Source of the DNA: Arcanobacterium bovis
GTDB lineage: Bacteria > Actinomycetota > Actinomycetes > Actinomycetales > Actinomycetaceae
Assembly (NCBI RefSeq): GCF_004331995.1
Contig: NZ_SJDT01000001.1
Span: 248,001-312,000 of the forward strand
Reading direction: 5' to 3'
Length of the DNA: 64,000 nucleotides
Shown: positions 8,389 to 16,612 of the stretch, piece after piece
How the letters are laid out: every line of letters starts with the position of its first letter
Position numbering within the stretch: the first letter of the stretch is position 1
Translations under genes and position numbers: made by a program
The notes under the pieces: generated by a model
What the model was told of the DNA's origin: nothing
Databases searched by the model: none
What the model saw: the letters and a program-made list of their open reading frames with translations, nothing else

Positions 8389-9932
8389 TGTTTCTCGACG
8401 ACAACACAATCAACCAGCTCAAAAGCTTAGTTACCAATATTAAGCTGCCGATTCGCTTCGAGGCTTCGCTCGACGATTCAAAGCGCTCCCAGCAGATGCG
8501 TGAGATGCTCAACCAAGTTGCGCAACTGTCGGATCTCATCGAGTTTACTGAGGTAGCTCACGAGCGCACGCCGTCGTTCGCCATCTCCCGGGTGAACTCA
8601 GACGTGTCTGTGCGAATCGCTGGCTTGCCAATGGGCGAGGAATTCTCAAGCTTCGTATTGGCGATGGTGCAGGTTGGCGGGCACCCTGTGCGTGCGGATG
8701 AGGACGTTATTGAGGCGATCAAGGCCATCGACGAGCCCCATGAGTTTGTCACGTATATGTCTCTCACCTGCCAAAACTGCCCGACCGTGGTGCAGTCGCT
8801 CAACTCGATCTCGATCCTCAATCCGCTGATCAAGCACACCGCAGTTGAGGGCGGCGCTTTCCAAGACGAAGTGAACGCGCGCGGCATCAAAGCGGTGCCC
8901 GCCGTCTTCATGGACGGAGAGCCGTTTGGCCAGGGACGCATGGGCTTCCAGGAGATTCTCGCGAAACTCGACACCGGATCGCATACCAAGCGCGCCGAGA
9001 GGCTCAACGCTTCCGAACCGTTCGACGTGCTCATCGTTGGTGGCGGACCGGCGGGTGCGACGGCGGCCGTCTACGCTGCTCGAAAAGGCCTGCGTGTTGG
9101 AGTGGCCACAGAAAATGTGGGTGGTCAGGTACTCGATACGGCCTCGATTGAAAACCTCACGGTGATCGACAAGATCGGCGGCACAGCGCTCGGCAGCGAG
9201 CTTGAGCAGTCGATGCGCAGCTACGGCGTGGAGATCATGACCGGCCTGCTCGCCGAGAAGCTGCACAACAAGGACGACGCCGGGTTGTTCGCGATCGATT
9301 TTTCCGGCGGCGTTACGCTGCGCGGCAAGAGCGTGATCGTCACGACGGGCGCGCGTTTCCGCACTACAGGCGTACCGGGCGAAAGCGAGTACCGCAATAA
9401 CGGCGTAAGTTTCTGCCCGCATTGCGACGGACCGCTGTTCAAGGGCAAGCCGCTCGCTGTAATTGGTGGAGGCAACTCCGCGATTGAGGCAGCGATCGAC
9501 TTGGCTGGGATTGCCGAGCACGTGACCGTTGTGGAGCTAATGCCCGAGCTCAAGGCAGACGATGTGCTGCTGAAGAAGCTCGATTCGCTGAGCAATACCA
9601 GCGTGATTACGTCCGCTGCGTTGCAAAGCGTTGAGGGGGACGAATCCGGCGTAACCGGAATAACCTACAAGGACGCCGATGGCGAGCTACACGAAGTGCC
9701 CGTTAACGGTATCTTTGTACAGATCGGTCTAATTCCGAATGCCGAGTGGCTCGATGGCACGCTTGAGCTCAAGCGCGGCGCCGTGGTGGTTGACGGGCGA
9801 AATGCCACTTCAATGGCCGGTGTTTTCGCAGCTGGTGACGTTACCGACATCCCGTACAAGCAAGTAGTGATCTCGCTTGGAGCTGGCGCAAATGCTTCGC
9901 TCGGAGCGTTCGATTACTTGATCCGGCAGTGA
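8388..9932 (+). CDS. ahpF: Alkyl hydroperoxide reductase subunit F
   Basis: A 514-residue flavoprotein that passes electrons from NADH to AhpC. The N-terminal tandem thioredoxin-fold domain has the Cys128-x-x-Cys131 centre (TCQNCPT). The FAD motif VGGGPAGA lies near 217-224, the redox-active Cys343-x-x-Cys346 in FCPHCDGP, the NAD(P) motif GGGNSA near 360-365, and the C-terminal FAD motif is VFAAGDVTD. ATG 8388 overlaps the ahpC TGA. The longer frame from 8331 would run inside ahpC. A strong hairpin terminator closes the operon at 9987. Confidence 0.96.
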   Translation: MFLDDNTINQLKSLVTNIKLPIRFEASLDDSKRSQQMREMLNQVAQLSDLIEFTEVAHERTPSFAISRVNSDVSVRIAGLPMGEEFSSFVLAMVQVGGHPVRADEDVIEAIKAIDEPHEFVTYMSLTCQNCPTVVQSLNSISILNPLIKHTAVEGGAFQDEVNARGIKAVPAVFMDGEPFGQGRMGFQEILAKLDTGSHTKRAERLNASEPFDVLIVGGGPAGATAAVYAARKGLRVGVATENVGGQVLDTASIENLTVIDKIGGTALGSELEQSMRSYGVEIMTGLLAEKLHNKDDAGLFAIDFSGGVTLRGKSVIVTTGARFRTTGVPGESEYRNNGVSFCPHCDGPLFKGKPLAVIGGGNSAIEAAIDLAGIAEHVTVVELMPELKADDVLLKKLDSLSNTSVITSAALQSVEGDESGVTGITYKDADGELHEVPVNGIFVQIGLIPNAEWLDGTLELKRGAVVVDGRNATSMAGVFAAGDVTDIPYKQVVISLGAGANASLGAFDYLIRQ

Positions 9933-9986
9933 GCTAGCGCCGCTTAGGCGGGCGTCGCGCGGGTTAGCCGGGCGAAGCGCAGATTC

Positions 9987-10044
9987 TTGGGGCGATAGAC
10001 GCAACTTCTTGAAATATATTCAGATGTTGCGTTTATCGCCCCAA
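9987..10044 (+). terminator. Terminator of ahpCF
   Basis: Nineteen-base arms TTGGGGCGATAGACGCAAC and GTTGCGTTTATCGCCCCAA (one G-T pair) enclose a 20-nt loop and are followed by CTTTTT. A textbook intrinsic terminator with an unusually long stem. Confidence 0.9.
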
Positions 10045-10062
10045 CTTTTTGCCAAATTATTC

Positions 10063-10097
10063 TTGACTATTCATTCTTGAATGATTATTCTTAAAAC
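10063..10097 (+). promoter_or_regulatory. Promoter and operator of the TetR gene, probably leaderless
   Basis: TTGACT (10063-10068), a 17-bp spacer and TATTCT (10086-10091) place the transcription start about at the ATG of 10098. No ribosome site is present, so the mRNA is probably leaderless. The spacer contains a perfect palindrome TCATTC-tt-GAATGA (10071-10084), well placed for autorepression. Confidence 0.6.
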
Positions 10098-10598
10098 ATG
10101 GGTAGAAATAGATCATTCGATACGGCGCAAGCGCTGGCAGCGAGCGCACGCTTGTTTCGTACCAAAGGCTATGAAGCGACGTCGATTGACGACGTCGTCG
10201 CAGCCACCGGCATACACCGCGGCAGCTTGTACAACACGTTCGGCAGCAAACACGGGCTGTTCATGCAGGTATTAGAAAACGCCCTGCTCAGTCTCAGCAA
10301 CAGCGAGAATCTTGAGATCTTGCTGGTAGCACTATTTGACATCGCACCAGAAAATCCAAGCGTACGAGATGCTATTAGCGGCGCGATCAACGACGCCATC
10401 GGCGATTCCACTGGTAACAGCGCGAACCAACAAGGTGCAGAAAATATCGAAGCTGTGCTTGGCCGAGCACTGTTGAAACGCGCAGGCATTGCAGCTAACG
10501 ATTCCATCAACGAAACCGCCGACAAAACCACCTACGAAACCGTCACCAAAGACGCAACCACAGCGGCGTCGTCCACACAGAGAAACGAGGAAAAATGA
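10098..10598 (+). CDS. TetR/AcrR-family transcriptional regulator
   Basis: A 166-residue protein with a classic TetR N-terminal DNA-binding domain (GYEATSIDDVVAATGIHRGSLYNTFGSKHGLF). The ligand-binding half is shorter than usual (TetR proteins are typically ~190-220) and ends in a Thr/Ala-rich low-complexity tail. It probably represses its own operon through the palindrome inside its promoter. The downstream PH-like gene overlaps by 4 bp (ATGA), so it is in the same transcript. The inducing ligand is unknown. Confidence 0.85.
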   Translation: MGRNRSFDTAQALAASARLFRTKGYEATSIDDVVAATGIHRGSLYNTFGSKHGLFMQVLENALLSLSNSENLEILLVALFDIAPENPSVRDAISGAINDAIGDSTGNSANQQGAENIEAVLGRALLKRAGIAANDSINETADKTTYETVTKDATTAASSTQRNEEK

Positions 10599-10954
10599 CT
10601 ACCACCAAAATCTTCGTCACGCCTACCGAGCTGGTCGTACGCCCGTGCGGAATCAACAAATTGTGGAGCTTGAAAAACGAAGTGCGAGTGCCACTGCGTA
10701 ACGTACGCGGAGCCACGCACGATCCAGGCATGCGCCATGAGCCAAAAGGGATGCGCGCACCTGGTTTGCGCTGCGGCAATAAACTTGCAGGCACCTTCCA
10801 TATTGACGGCATGCGCAACTTCTGGAACGTGAGCGGCTATGAGAATGCCATCGTGATTCAGCTAGCGCCCGGCGAACACTTCAATCAGCTTATCGTGAGC
10901 GTGGATCACCCCAGCGAGAGCGTGGATCTCATTAATAACGCCGTGGCGAAATAA
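10595..10954 (+). CDS. Small PH-domain-like protein
   Basis: A 119-residue protein without membrane segments. The beta-rich pattern (TPTELVVRPCGINKLWSLKNEVRVPLRNVRGA, then FWNVSGYENAIVIQL and LIVSVDHPSESVDLIN) resembles bacterial PH-like domains, a membrane- or protein-contact fold of unclear function. It is translationally coupled to the TetR gene, so it is probably the regulated target. Similar stand-alone PH-like proteins occur in actinobacteria. No catalytic residues are recognised. Confidence 0.65.
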   Translation: MTTTKIFVTPTELVVRPCGINKLWSLKNEVRVPLRNVRGATHDPGMRHEPKGMRAPGLRCGNKLAGTFHIDGMRNFWNVSGYENAIVIQLAPGEHFNQLIVSVDHPSESVDLINNAVAK

Positions 10955-11107
10955 GCCGCGATAAGTCGCGCGATAGGCGGCACAACAGGCGCTACAACGC
11001 GCGGCGCAGCGAACGACCCAGTAAATTGCGCAAAAACTTGCCCGGCAAGCAGCACAGTAAGTAGCGCAGTAAGGTACCCAGTAGCTTACCTGGTGAGAAG
11101 TGGATGC

Positions 11108-11293
11108 TTATTCTGAACCGAGTTTGTCGTCGGCTGCGTCGCGTGCAGAATCAAGCTTGTCGGTGAATTTGCCACCGGTGAGCTTGTCTGTAGCGTCGTG
11201 AATTGCGTCGAGCGCCTGATCAGTTTTCTCTTCGTCGTTCTTGATGTTGTCTAATGCTTCGGCAGCTTTATTTTTAAGATCGTCGAAATTCAT
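11108..11293 (-). CDS. Rv0909/MT0933-like small helical protein
   Basis: A 61-residue acidic, helical protein (MNFDDLKNKAAEAL, repeated DKLTGGKFTDKLDSARDAADDKL). The TGGK(F/Y)-x-DK signature is that of the MT0933/Rv0909 family, annotated as antitoxins. No toxin gene adjoins it, and many family members are solitary, so an antitoxin role is doubtful. ATG 11293 is chosen because of the AGGGAAA upstream and the family N-terminus. The longer frame from 11350 adds unrelated sequence. Confidence 0.7.
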   Translation of the reverse strand: MNFDDLKNKAAEALDNIKNDEEKTDQALDAIHDATDKLTGGKFTDKLDSARDAADDKLGSE

Positions 11294-11545
11294 GGCTTTC
11301 CCTTCCGTGTGAGTATCGGAGAACATAGCCTGACCTGCCGCGCTAGTCATGCCTCACGACTAGCGTGCCGGCAGGGCAAACCGAGCAATGTTCACTATAT
11401 GCACGTCACGGTCAAAACATGCACATTTAGCACACACGTTCCAACCGCCAGCACACATTTATTCTATATTTTTTGTTCGGGAGATTCAGGGCGAAAACGG
11501 GGGCGCGAGCCTCTCAATATTGCACTAACTGCTTGACACCACAAT

Positions 11546-11566
11546 AGTGACCCGTAGGAGGTCACT
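11546..11566 (-). terminator. Hairpin at the end of the Abi_2 gene
   Basis: Perfect 7-bp arms AGTGACC and GGTCACT around a 7-nt loop overlap the stop codon of the Abi_2 gene. No T tract follows, so it is a weak terminator candidate. The rest of 11351-11545 shows nothing else. Confidence 0.35.
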
Positions 11567-12428
11567 TCATTCGCGGCGTTAGGATGCCCTGTTGATATAG
11601 CACGTTGCTATTGAGCAGATTTTCTACCTCTTCGAACCACGACTCACAGATATTGAGAGCTTTCAGCCATCGTCTAATTACTAAGATACCGCCGTAACTT
11701 CCTGGATGTGAAAACGGTGGTGCACAACGTTTTTCTTTTCCTTGCACTTTGAAGGCAATATCAAATGAACGATTCCATAGTTGACCATAATGAGCACAAC
11801 GATTTCGAAGGCTTAAAAAGGCATGCAAAGTATCGGAAAAACTTTGTCGAGTAATCGAAAGCGAATCAGCTGTATCCAAAACTACTTGTGGTTTCGCAAT
11901 GTATTGGCATATTCTCACCAAAGATCCAAAACTCATGGTCTCTACCGCAACCCAGATAGGGAGGGCCGAGTAGTCACCATTGGGGGCATAACGCTCAACT
12001 GTAGGCTGATTTTTCCGAGAGAGCTGATGTTCAAGCTTTGAAATAAATTTTTCAAGATCTTGTGTCTGAGATACATACTCTGACGGATTTAAGTAGAAAG
12101 CTTGGTTTCCATAGACTTTCCCTGCTTGATAAGCAAAAGCAGACCTTACGGATATTTCGATATACTCTAAAGCTTGAAGCAGTAAACGGCGCAGTTGCCT
12201 GTCGCATTCCATTAACTCTTGAATTTTTTCAAAAGACACACCGTCAACAAATTTGTTATCGCCATTTCGGGGATCCTCTTGGAACTCCCTCGCATATCCC
12301 GAGAATCGATAGTAGTTATTGGTCTTCAAAAAACTCTTCGCACTTTCAGGCGTTGTGACAAGCAGCCCTCGATCTTGCAGCAGTTTGAGCTGGTCATCTA
12401 ACGAAAGAAACGGTTTTTCTCCAGGCAT
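11562..12428 (-). CDS. Abi_2 (AbiD/AbiF) family abortive infection protein
   Basis: About 288 residues, cytoplasmic. The N-terminal FLSLDDQLKLLQDRGLLV and NNYYRFSGYAREFQ segments and the C-terminal FLSLRNRCAHYGQLWNR mark the Abi_2 family. The R-x4-H motif in RNRCAH is that of HEPN-type RNases, which cut RNA during phage infection and cause abortive infection. I chose ATG 12428 (preceded by GGGGA) because the family begins near there. The frame stays open to 12539 but the extra residues are unlike the family. It borders the defence island. The 12429-12799 stretch upstream contains no other gene that I can support. Confidence 0.85.
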   Translation of the reverse strand: MPGEKPFLSLDDQLKLLQDRGLLVTTPESAKSFLKTNNYYRFSGYAREFQEDPRNGDNKFVDGVSFEKIQELMECDRQLRRLLLQALEYIEISVRSAFAYQAGKVYGNQAFYLNPSEYVSQTQDLEKFISKLEHQLSRKNQPTVERYAPNGDYSALPIWVAVETMSFGSLVRICQYIAKPQVVLDTADSLSITRQSFSDTLHAFLSLRNRCAHYGQLWNRSFDIAFKVQGKEKRCAPPFSHPGSYGGILVIRRWLKALNICESWFEEVENLLNSNVLYQQGILTPRMK

Positions 12429-12799
12429 GATTCCCCAAAAGGTACAGATTGGCCCTCCGCATTTTAGGAAGACCAAAATATTTCTGGTCAGTAACCTTGG
12501 GAGGGCGCTGATAGATTCAGTATACATACTTTTCTTCATTAGGTGGATATTTAAGTCGAACTATGAATACCGGCACAGAACCAGGACACCGGATATTGGA
12601 TTGAGGTACGTCGCAGGTTTCTTCACGAGACGACGACGGAGCGACTCACTTACCCCAGAGACATCCGTATCACATAACGTCAACGAAAACGCTACGATGT
12701 ATAGCGACTTTGGTATCCGCGTCGTCGCTTGCTGGTGATGACATTCGTACGACGGCTTGTGGGCTTTCCGTATCCGCACACTCCCCTAGGCGCAGTTAT

Positions 12800-13045
12800 A
12801 TGGCTTCCACCACTGAATATCTTGACTATGTGCTTGACCTTCTGCGTGAAGTCCTAGAAGCACTTTCATACGACACACCACTCAAGGTGCACGACATCTC
12901 CATCGCAACCCAACGCACTGCGAATGCATTACGTCCTATCCTTCGCGAGTTGATTGAAATGGGACTTGTCAAGGCTACAGCTCCTGCACAAAGTCGTCGC
13001 CGCGCCTATTTACGCTCTCAATCTCCACACGATACGACAAACTAA
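12800..13045 (+). CDS. Small predicted winged-helix protein
   Basis: An 81-residue protein from ATG 12800. Residues ~4-18 (TEYLDYVLDLLREVL) are helical, and ISIATQRTANALRPILRELIEMGLVKA followed by RRRAYLR is a plausible recognition helix and wing of a small winged-helix DNA-binding protein. It is divergent from the Abi_2 gene and convergent with the WYL gene. No exact family is recognised. The MASTTEYLDYVLDLL start is reminiscent of TfoX N-termini, but the rest does not match TfoX. Confidence 0.55.
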   Translation: MASTTEYLDYVLDLLREVLEALSYDTPLKVHDISIATQRTANALRPILRELIEMGLVKATAPAQSRRRAYLRSQSPHDTTN

Positions 13046-13086
13046 GCACGTTTCCGACGATATTCGAAACGGGATCCACAACGCTC

Positions 13087-13926
13087 CTACTCCGTTTCGA
13101 CGACGGCGTCCTCCACAACGATTGCGGAGATGATGCGATCGAGCCGGAAGTGACGCAGACTTTCACGCAGGTAGCAGTGTGAATACACAAGAATTCCGGT
13201 TTGGGTGGGAATAAAGCGAAATGGACGAATCGTGCGCACAGTGAGCCGCGAATCTTCGCTCATGTACACAATTTTTACCGCGCGAAATTCGGTCATGGCA
13301 GTGCGGATGATTTTGTAGATGATCCGAACGCGGCGCTGGTCAGAATCGAGCGGGCCAGACGGCGACTTTAACCATGGGCGAATATAGTCCGGTATGGCGG
13401 CGAAAAGCTTTTCTCCTAGGTTGGTGGCCTGCTTTGGATCGATGAATCCGGAGGCACCAGCACTGGCTACGTATTCGTAGAGACCACATAGCTCGTCAAA
13501 TGTGAGTTCTAGATTACCCACGATCGTATTGCGGTCGATGACGAGATCGTCGGCAAATTCGGCGTCAAGCTTAGTAGCGTCGTCATGAGGAAGACGGCGG
13601 AGAGACTCGCGATGGTCTGCGGCGTCGTCGCCCTCGAAATCTTCACCGTCCTCGGCATTCAATGCGGCGAAATATATACTCGGAAAATGATCTGGATCGC
13701 GTAAGACCATCGCGTTGAGAGCGGAAAGGCGCTGGTCACGCTCAGCAACGGTAACTTCACCCTGCTCATTCGTGGTAAAAGTAATCTCAGTGCGGGCAGG
13801 GAGCGGGCGGAAGAGCATGAAAATTTGGTGGCTGCGCATGTTAAACTCCGAGGCCAGAGCGCTGATTTTCACTCCTTCGGCACCGGCGGCTACCACGCGC
13901 GCCATAATGTTATCGATGAGATCCAT
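13087..13926 (-). CDS. WYL-domain regulator
   Basis: A 279-residue protein with an N-terminal helix-turn-helix-like segment (ISALASEFNMRSHQIFMLFRPL), an acidic middle, and a C-terminal WYL domain (VKIVYMSEDSRLTVRTIRPFRF, then LVYSHCYLRESLRHFRLDRI). WYL proteins bind nucleic acid or nucleotide ligands, and many control defence or DNA-damage genes. It lies between the Abi_2 protein and the rest of the island, so it may regulate neighbours. The canonical W-Y-L triplet itself is not conserved, as in many members. Start ATG 13926 is the only good one. Confidence 0.75.
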   Translation of the reverse strand: MDLIDNIMARVVAAGAEGVKISALASEFNMRSHQIFMLFRPLPARTEITFTTNEQGEVTVAERDQRLSALNAMVLRDPDHFPSIYFAALNAEDGEDFEGDDAADHRESLRRLPHDDATKLDAEFADDLVIDRNTIVGNLELTFDELCGLYEYVASAGASGFIDPKQATNLGEKLFAAIPDYIRPWLKSPSGPLDSDQRRVRIIYKIIRTAMTEFRAVKIVYMSEDSRLTVRTIRPFRFIPTQTGILVYSHCYLRESLRHFRLDRIISAIVVEDAVVETE

Positions 13927-14159
13927 AAGGTTATTGTCGCATTTCGGGCGAAGAATGGTTGATATTTACAAGAGAAAAATACTTGTCGACTGTTTCTTAG
14001 ATTCTGTCTTCTATAGAAAATAGGGATGAGCCGGCAGTCAGTGGCACTCCACATCAATAACTTTTGCCCGCTTGCGCGGGAACACGGTTGTGTCGAACAG
14101 TTAGACTTTCATTCCTGTGTGCTTTAATCCCACTTTGTCAAGATCCGGGAACGCGTGCC

Positions 14160-15317
14160 TCAGATCCCTTCCACAGCGGCAAAGCGCTTCGCCAGTTCTT
14201 CTAGGTAGTCACGGCGTTTGACGGCGTCGAGCCAGTTGCGTGGGATCGATTCGGCGCCATACGCAATGCCCGCGGCCGCGCCCACGATCGCCGCGTAGGT
14301 ATCGGTGTCGCCACCGAAGCGGACGGCGGTGCGGATAGCTTCGGGGTACGACGTCGTATGCAACAGCGAGTACAACGCGATTTCGAGGGTATCGACCACG
14401 TACGCCGACGCCGTGAAGTCCGCAGGAGTAAGCGAAACAAACTCGGGACTGAAGATTTTTGAATGTGCCGCGAGCGCCTCCTGCCATTGTGGATCGTCTG
14501 GGCGCCAGTCGCTGTATGGGAGGGCGACGGCGCGCTGGTACGCCCGCGTAACGTCAAGACCAGCGAGGATTCCCCAGAGAAACTCGCAGAAAATAATGCA
14601 CGAGAGCTGGGAGATCGCGTGTCCGTGCGTAATTTGCGAAGCTTGGGAGACGACGTTCCATCTGTGTTCGCGGGAATGAGGTGGCTCATGGGAAAGGATT
14701 TGTTCGCGAGAGGGGTTGGACGCGGTGACTTCGCTGCACACGCTCGTTGGCACATGTTCACCTGTTGCTGTGTGCCCACAGCTTGCCCCGTAGCCACCGG
14801 CAGATGCATGCCCACCGGCTGCCAGGTGAAGAGCGATCGGGAAAATGCGCATCAGGGCGCCGTTGCCGTTGTCGCGCACACGTGTTGCGCCGGATTCAAG
14901 GGCGGGCGTGCCTCCTTGGAAGCGTCCGAGCGCCATCATCACCGTCATTCCCAATCCAAATGGACGCTCGATGGAGCAGTATTTTATTTCCTCCCACCAG
15001 GCTAAGAATTGGCGCATGACGTCGGTGAGGTCGAGGCGGCCCTGGTGGGAAATAATCGATTCCATTGTGGCGACGGCCATGGAGGTGTCGTCACTCCAGG
15101 CGCCAGCAGGTATCGCGCGGCACGGCCGGGAATTGGCTGAGTCAACGTCACTCGCAGCATACATGGCGTCGAGTGGGTGTTGGGCGACTTGATCCGCGTT
15201 TAGAAACTCGAACGGAACGCCAAAGGCATCACCGACTGCCGCACCGAGCAGGGCAGACGTTACCTGGGAAGCAGTGAGTGACCCGACGCCGGACGCGCTG
15301 GTGATGTTGATACCCAT
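14160..15317 (-). CDS. ADP-ribosylglycohydrolase-family protein (DraG-like)
   Basis: A 385-residue enzyme of the ADP-ribosyl-glycohydrolase fold, removing ADP-ribose from proteins or related nucleotides in the cytoplasm. The di-metal motifs are present: SDDT at 75-78 (GAWSDDTSM), DNGNGALMR at 149-157, and GGDTDT at 335-340. About 55 low-complexity residues (167-222, rich in Gly, Ser and His) are inserted before the HGH helix, while the catalytic residues are intact. An AAAGCAGG precedes ATG 15317. No toxin-type ADP-ribosyltransferase is visible nearby. Confidence 0.9.
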   Translation of the reverse strand: MGINITSASGVGSLTASQVTSALLGAAVGDAFGVPFEFLNADQVAQHPLDAMYAASDVDSANSRPCRAIPAGAWSDDTSMAVATMESIISHQGRLDLTDVMRQFLAWWEEIKYCSIERPFGLGMTVMMALGRFQGGTPALESGATRVRDNGNGALMRIFPIALHLAAGGHASAGGYGASCGHTATGEHVPTSVCSEVTASNPSREQILSHEPPHSREHRWNVVSQASQITHGHAISQLSCIIFCEFLWGILAGLDVTRAYQRAVALPYSDWRPDDPQWQEALAAHSKIFSPEFVSLTPADFTASAYVVDTLEIALYSLLHTTSYPEAIRTAVRFGGDTDTYAAIVGAAAGIAYGAESIPRNWLDAVKRRDYLEELAKRFAAVEGI

Positions 15318-15557
15318 AAGAACCTGCTTTCAGTGGACTAGTTGCGCTAGGACGATGAAATGACGCTGCCAAGGCCATTATATGTGCGAGGGTTCAGAAG
15401 CTGGGGAATATGTTTGGAGGTTTATGACCTGGCGAAGGAGAGCCATTCGTTAGGAAACGTTAGCTAATTTCTGATGCTACCTCGCAATAAGAAAAATCCT
15501 TTATATTGATGAAAAGTCCTAGTTCTAATTAGCCCACTCAAGCTGGGCAAGCTTTCG

Positions 15558-16295
15558 TCAGTATATGGTATCTCCCTCGACTTGACGCTCTGCTAATTTG
15601 AGATCACAGCCCAAGGTTTTTGCACGATCTCCCAATACTCCTTGTTTTGCCGCAACTGCAATCAACTCGCGCCAAGTCTCCAAACTTTCAGCTATTTTGG
15701 CGGTCAGAGTTTGGATATACTCCTCACGACGACACTCACGCGAGATGTACCGATGTAAGAGATCCTGCAAACTTGGATCCATTTCTATCACCTTATTCTC
15801 AACCTTCTCCCAATAGTCTTTCGGACTTTCCTGTGTTTGAGGGTTGTCACCAAGCGCATCAAGATAATAAAAACGTCCAGATTTCCCATAACGGTCAAGC
15901 GTGTCGAGAATCAAGGGCCACAAAGGATCCCTTTCGAGCTCGTGTAAGGCATCTTTAACGTACTGAGGATGCGTTGCTTTGTTTATCCCTTCCTCAATTA
16001 CTCGTCGTAGTGCGGCATCCATCTTTTTTAGATCATGACCATAATCTTTTTTGAGAATTTTGGCAGGTATCCATTCACGATTCTTATCCAGATAGACATA
16101 ACCAAGCGCCAACTTCAATAATTTTTCAACACCTATCGAGAGCAACGTCAGTACAGGCTCACGCGTAGTGTCAATAAATACAGCCGATCCGAGCGTATGC
16201 ATGCCGTACTGCAATAAGCGTTTCGCAGAATCCAGTTCTTCGGACAGATAAAACGCCTGTTGCCCTGTCAATTTGTCGTTGTATTGATTGTTCAT
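15558..16295 (-). CDS. Hypothetical helical protein
   Basis: About 245 residues, mostly alpha-helical and charged, with no signal or membrane segment. The N-terminal half (GQQAFYLSEELDSAKRLLQYG, VLTLLSIGVEKLLKLALGYV) resembles HEPN-like helical bundles, but no R-x4-6-H motif is obvious, so no family is claimed. It starts at ATG 16295 with AGGCGG seven bases upstream; an alternative ATG lies at 16313. It is divergent from the SNF2 gene and shares the 16296-16612 intergenic region with it, and may belong to the defence island. Confidence 0.6.
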   Translation of the reverse strand: MNNQYNDKLTGQQAFYLSEELDSAKRLLQYGMHTLGSAVFIDTTREPVLTLLSIGVEKLLKLALGYVYLDKNREWIPAKILKKDYGHDLKKMDAALRRVIEEGINKATHPQYVKDALHELERDPLWPLILDTLDRYGKSGRFYYLDALGDNPQTQESPKDYWEKVENKVIEMDPSLQDLLHRYISRECRREEYIQTLTAKIAESLETWRELIAVAAKQGVLGDRAKTLGCDLKLAERQVEGDTIY

Positions 16296-16531
16296 AGCCG
16301 CACCGCCTACCATCGCTAATATTTCAAAATCCGAAACTCTAGTCCGGATCGTTATTAAATCTTGCGTTTATTTCTTGATCTCATCCTACTTATCGATTGC
16401 AAAATATCGAACCACGTAATATTTTCGCTTTCCTTCACCTGTGGCCCTTCGAGGAATTCTTCAAAAACCGAGATTCGTCAATGAACCTCAACATTCGCAT
16501 ACACTTAATACAACAATATTAATGATTACGT

Positions 16532-16578
16532 TTTCTTTTTGATCAAGAAAGAAATGTACGTGCTTGAATATGTATAAT
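16532..16578 (+). promoter_or_regulatory. Promoter region of the SNF2-Mod-Res operon
   Basis: A perfect TATAAT box (16573-16578) lies 20 bp before the AAGGAG of the SNF2 gene. Upstream is a near-palindrome centred on TTGATCAA (16532-16554, A/T-rich arms TTTCTT and AAGAAA), a candidate operator. No good -35 is seen at the correct distance. The remainder of the 16296-16612 stretch is AT-rich and otherwise featureless. Confidence 0.5.
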
Positions 16579-16612
16579 TTTCAGTACGCCGTAGCACAAC
16601 GAAGGAGCATCT

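Noticed and set aside
8646-9521. Minus-strand frame of 291 codons
   Set aside because: It is entirely antisense to ahpF, whose motifs are all present. No domain or ribosome site.
11108-11350. Toxin partner for the Rv0909-like protein
   Set aside because: No second small gene is adjacent on either side, so a toxin-antitoxin pair is not supported.
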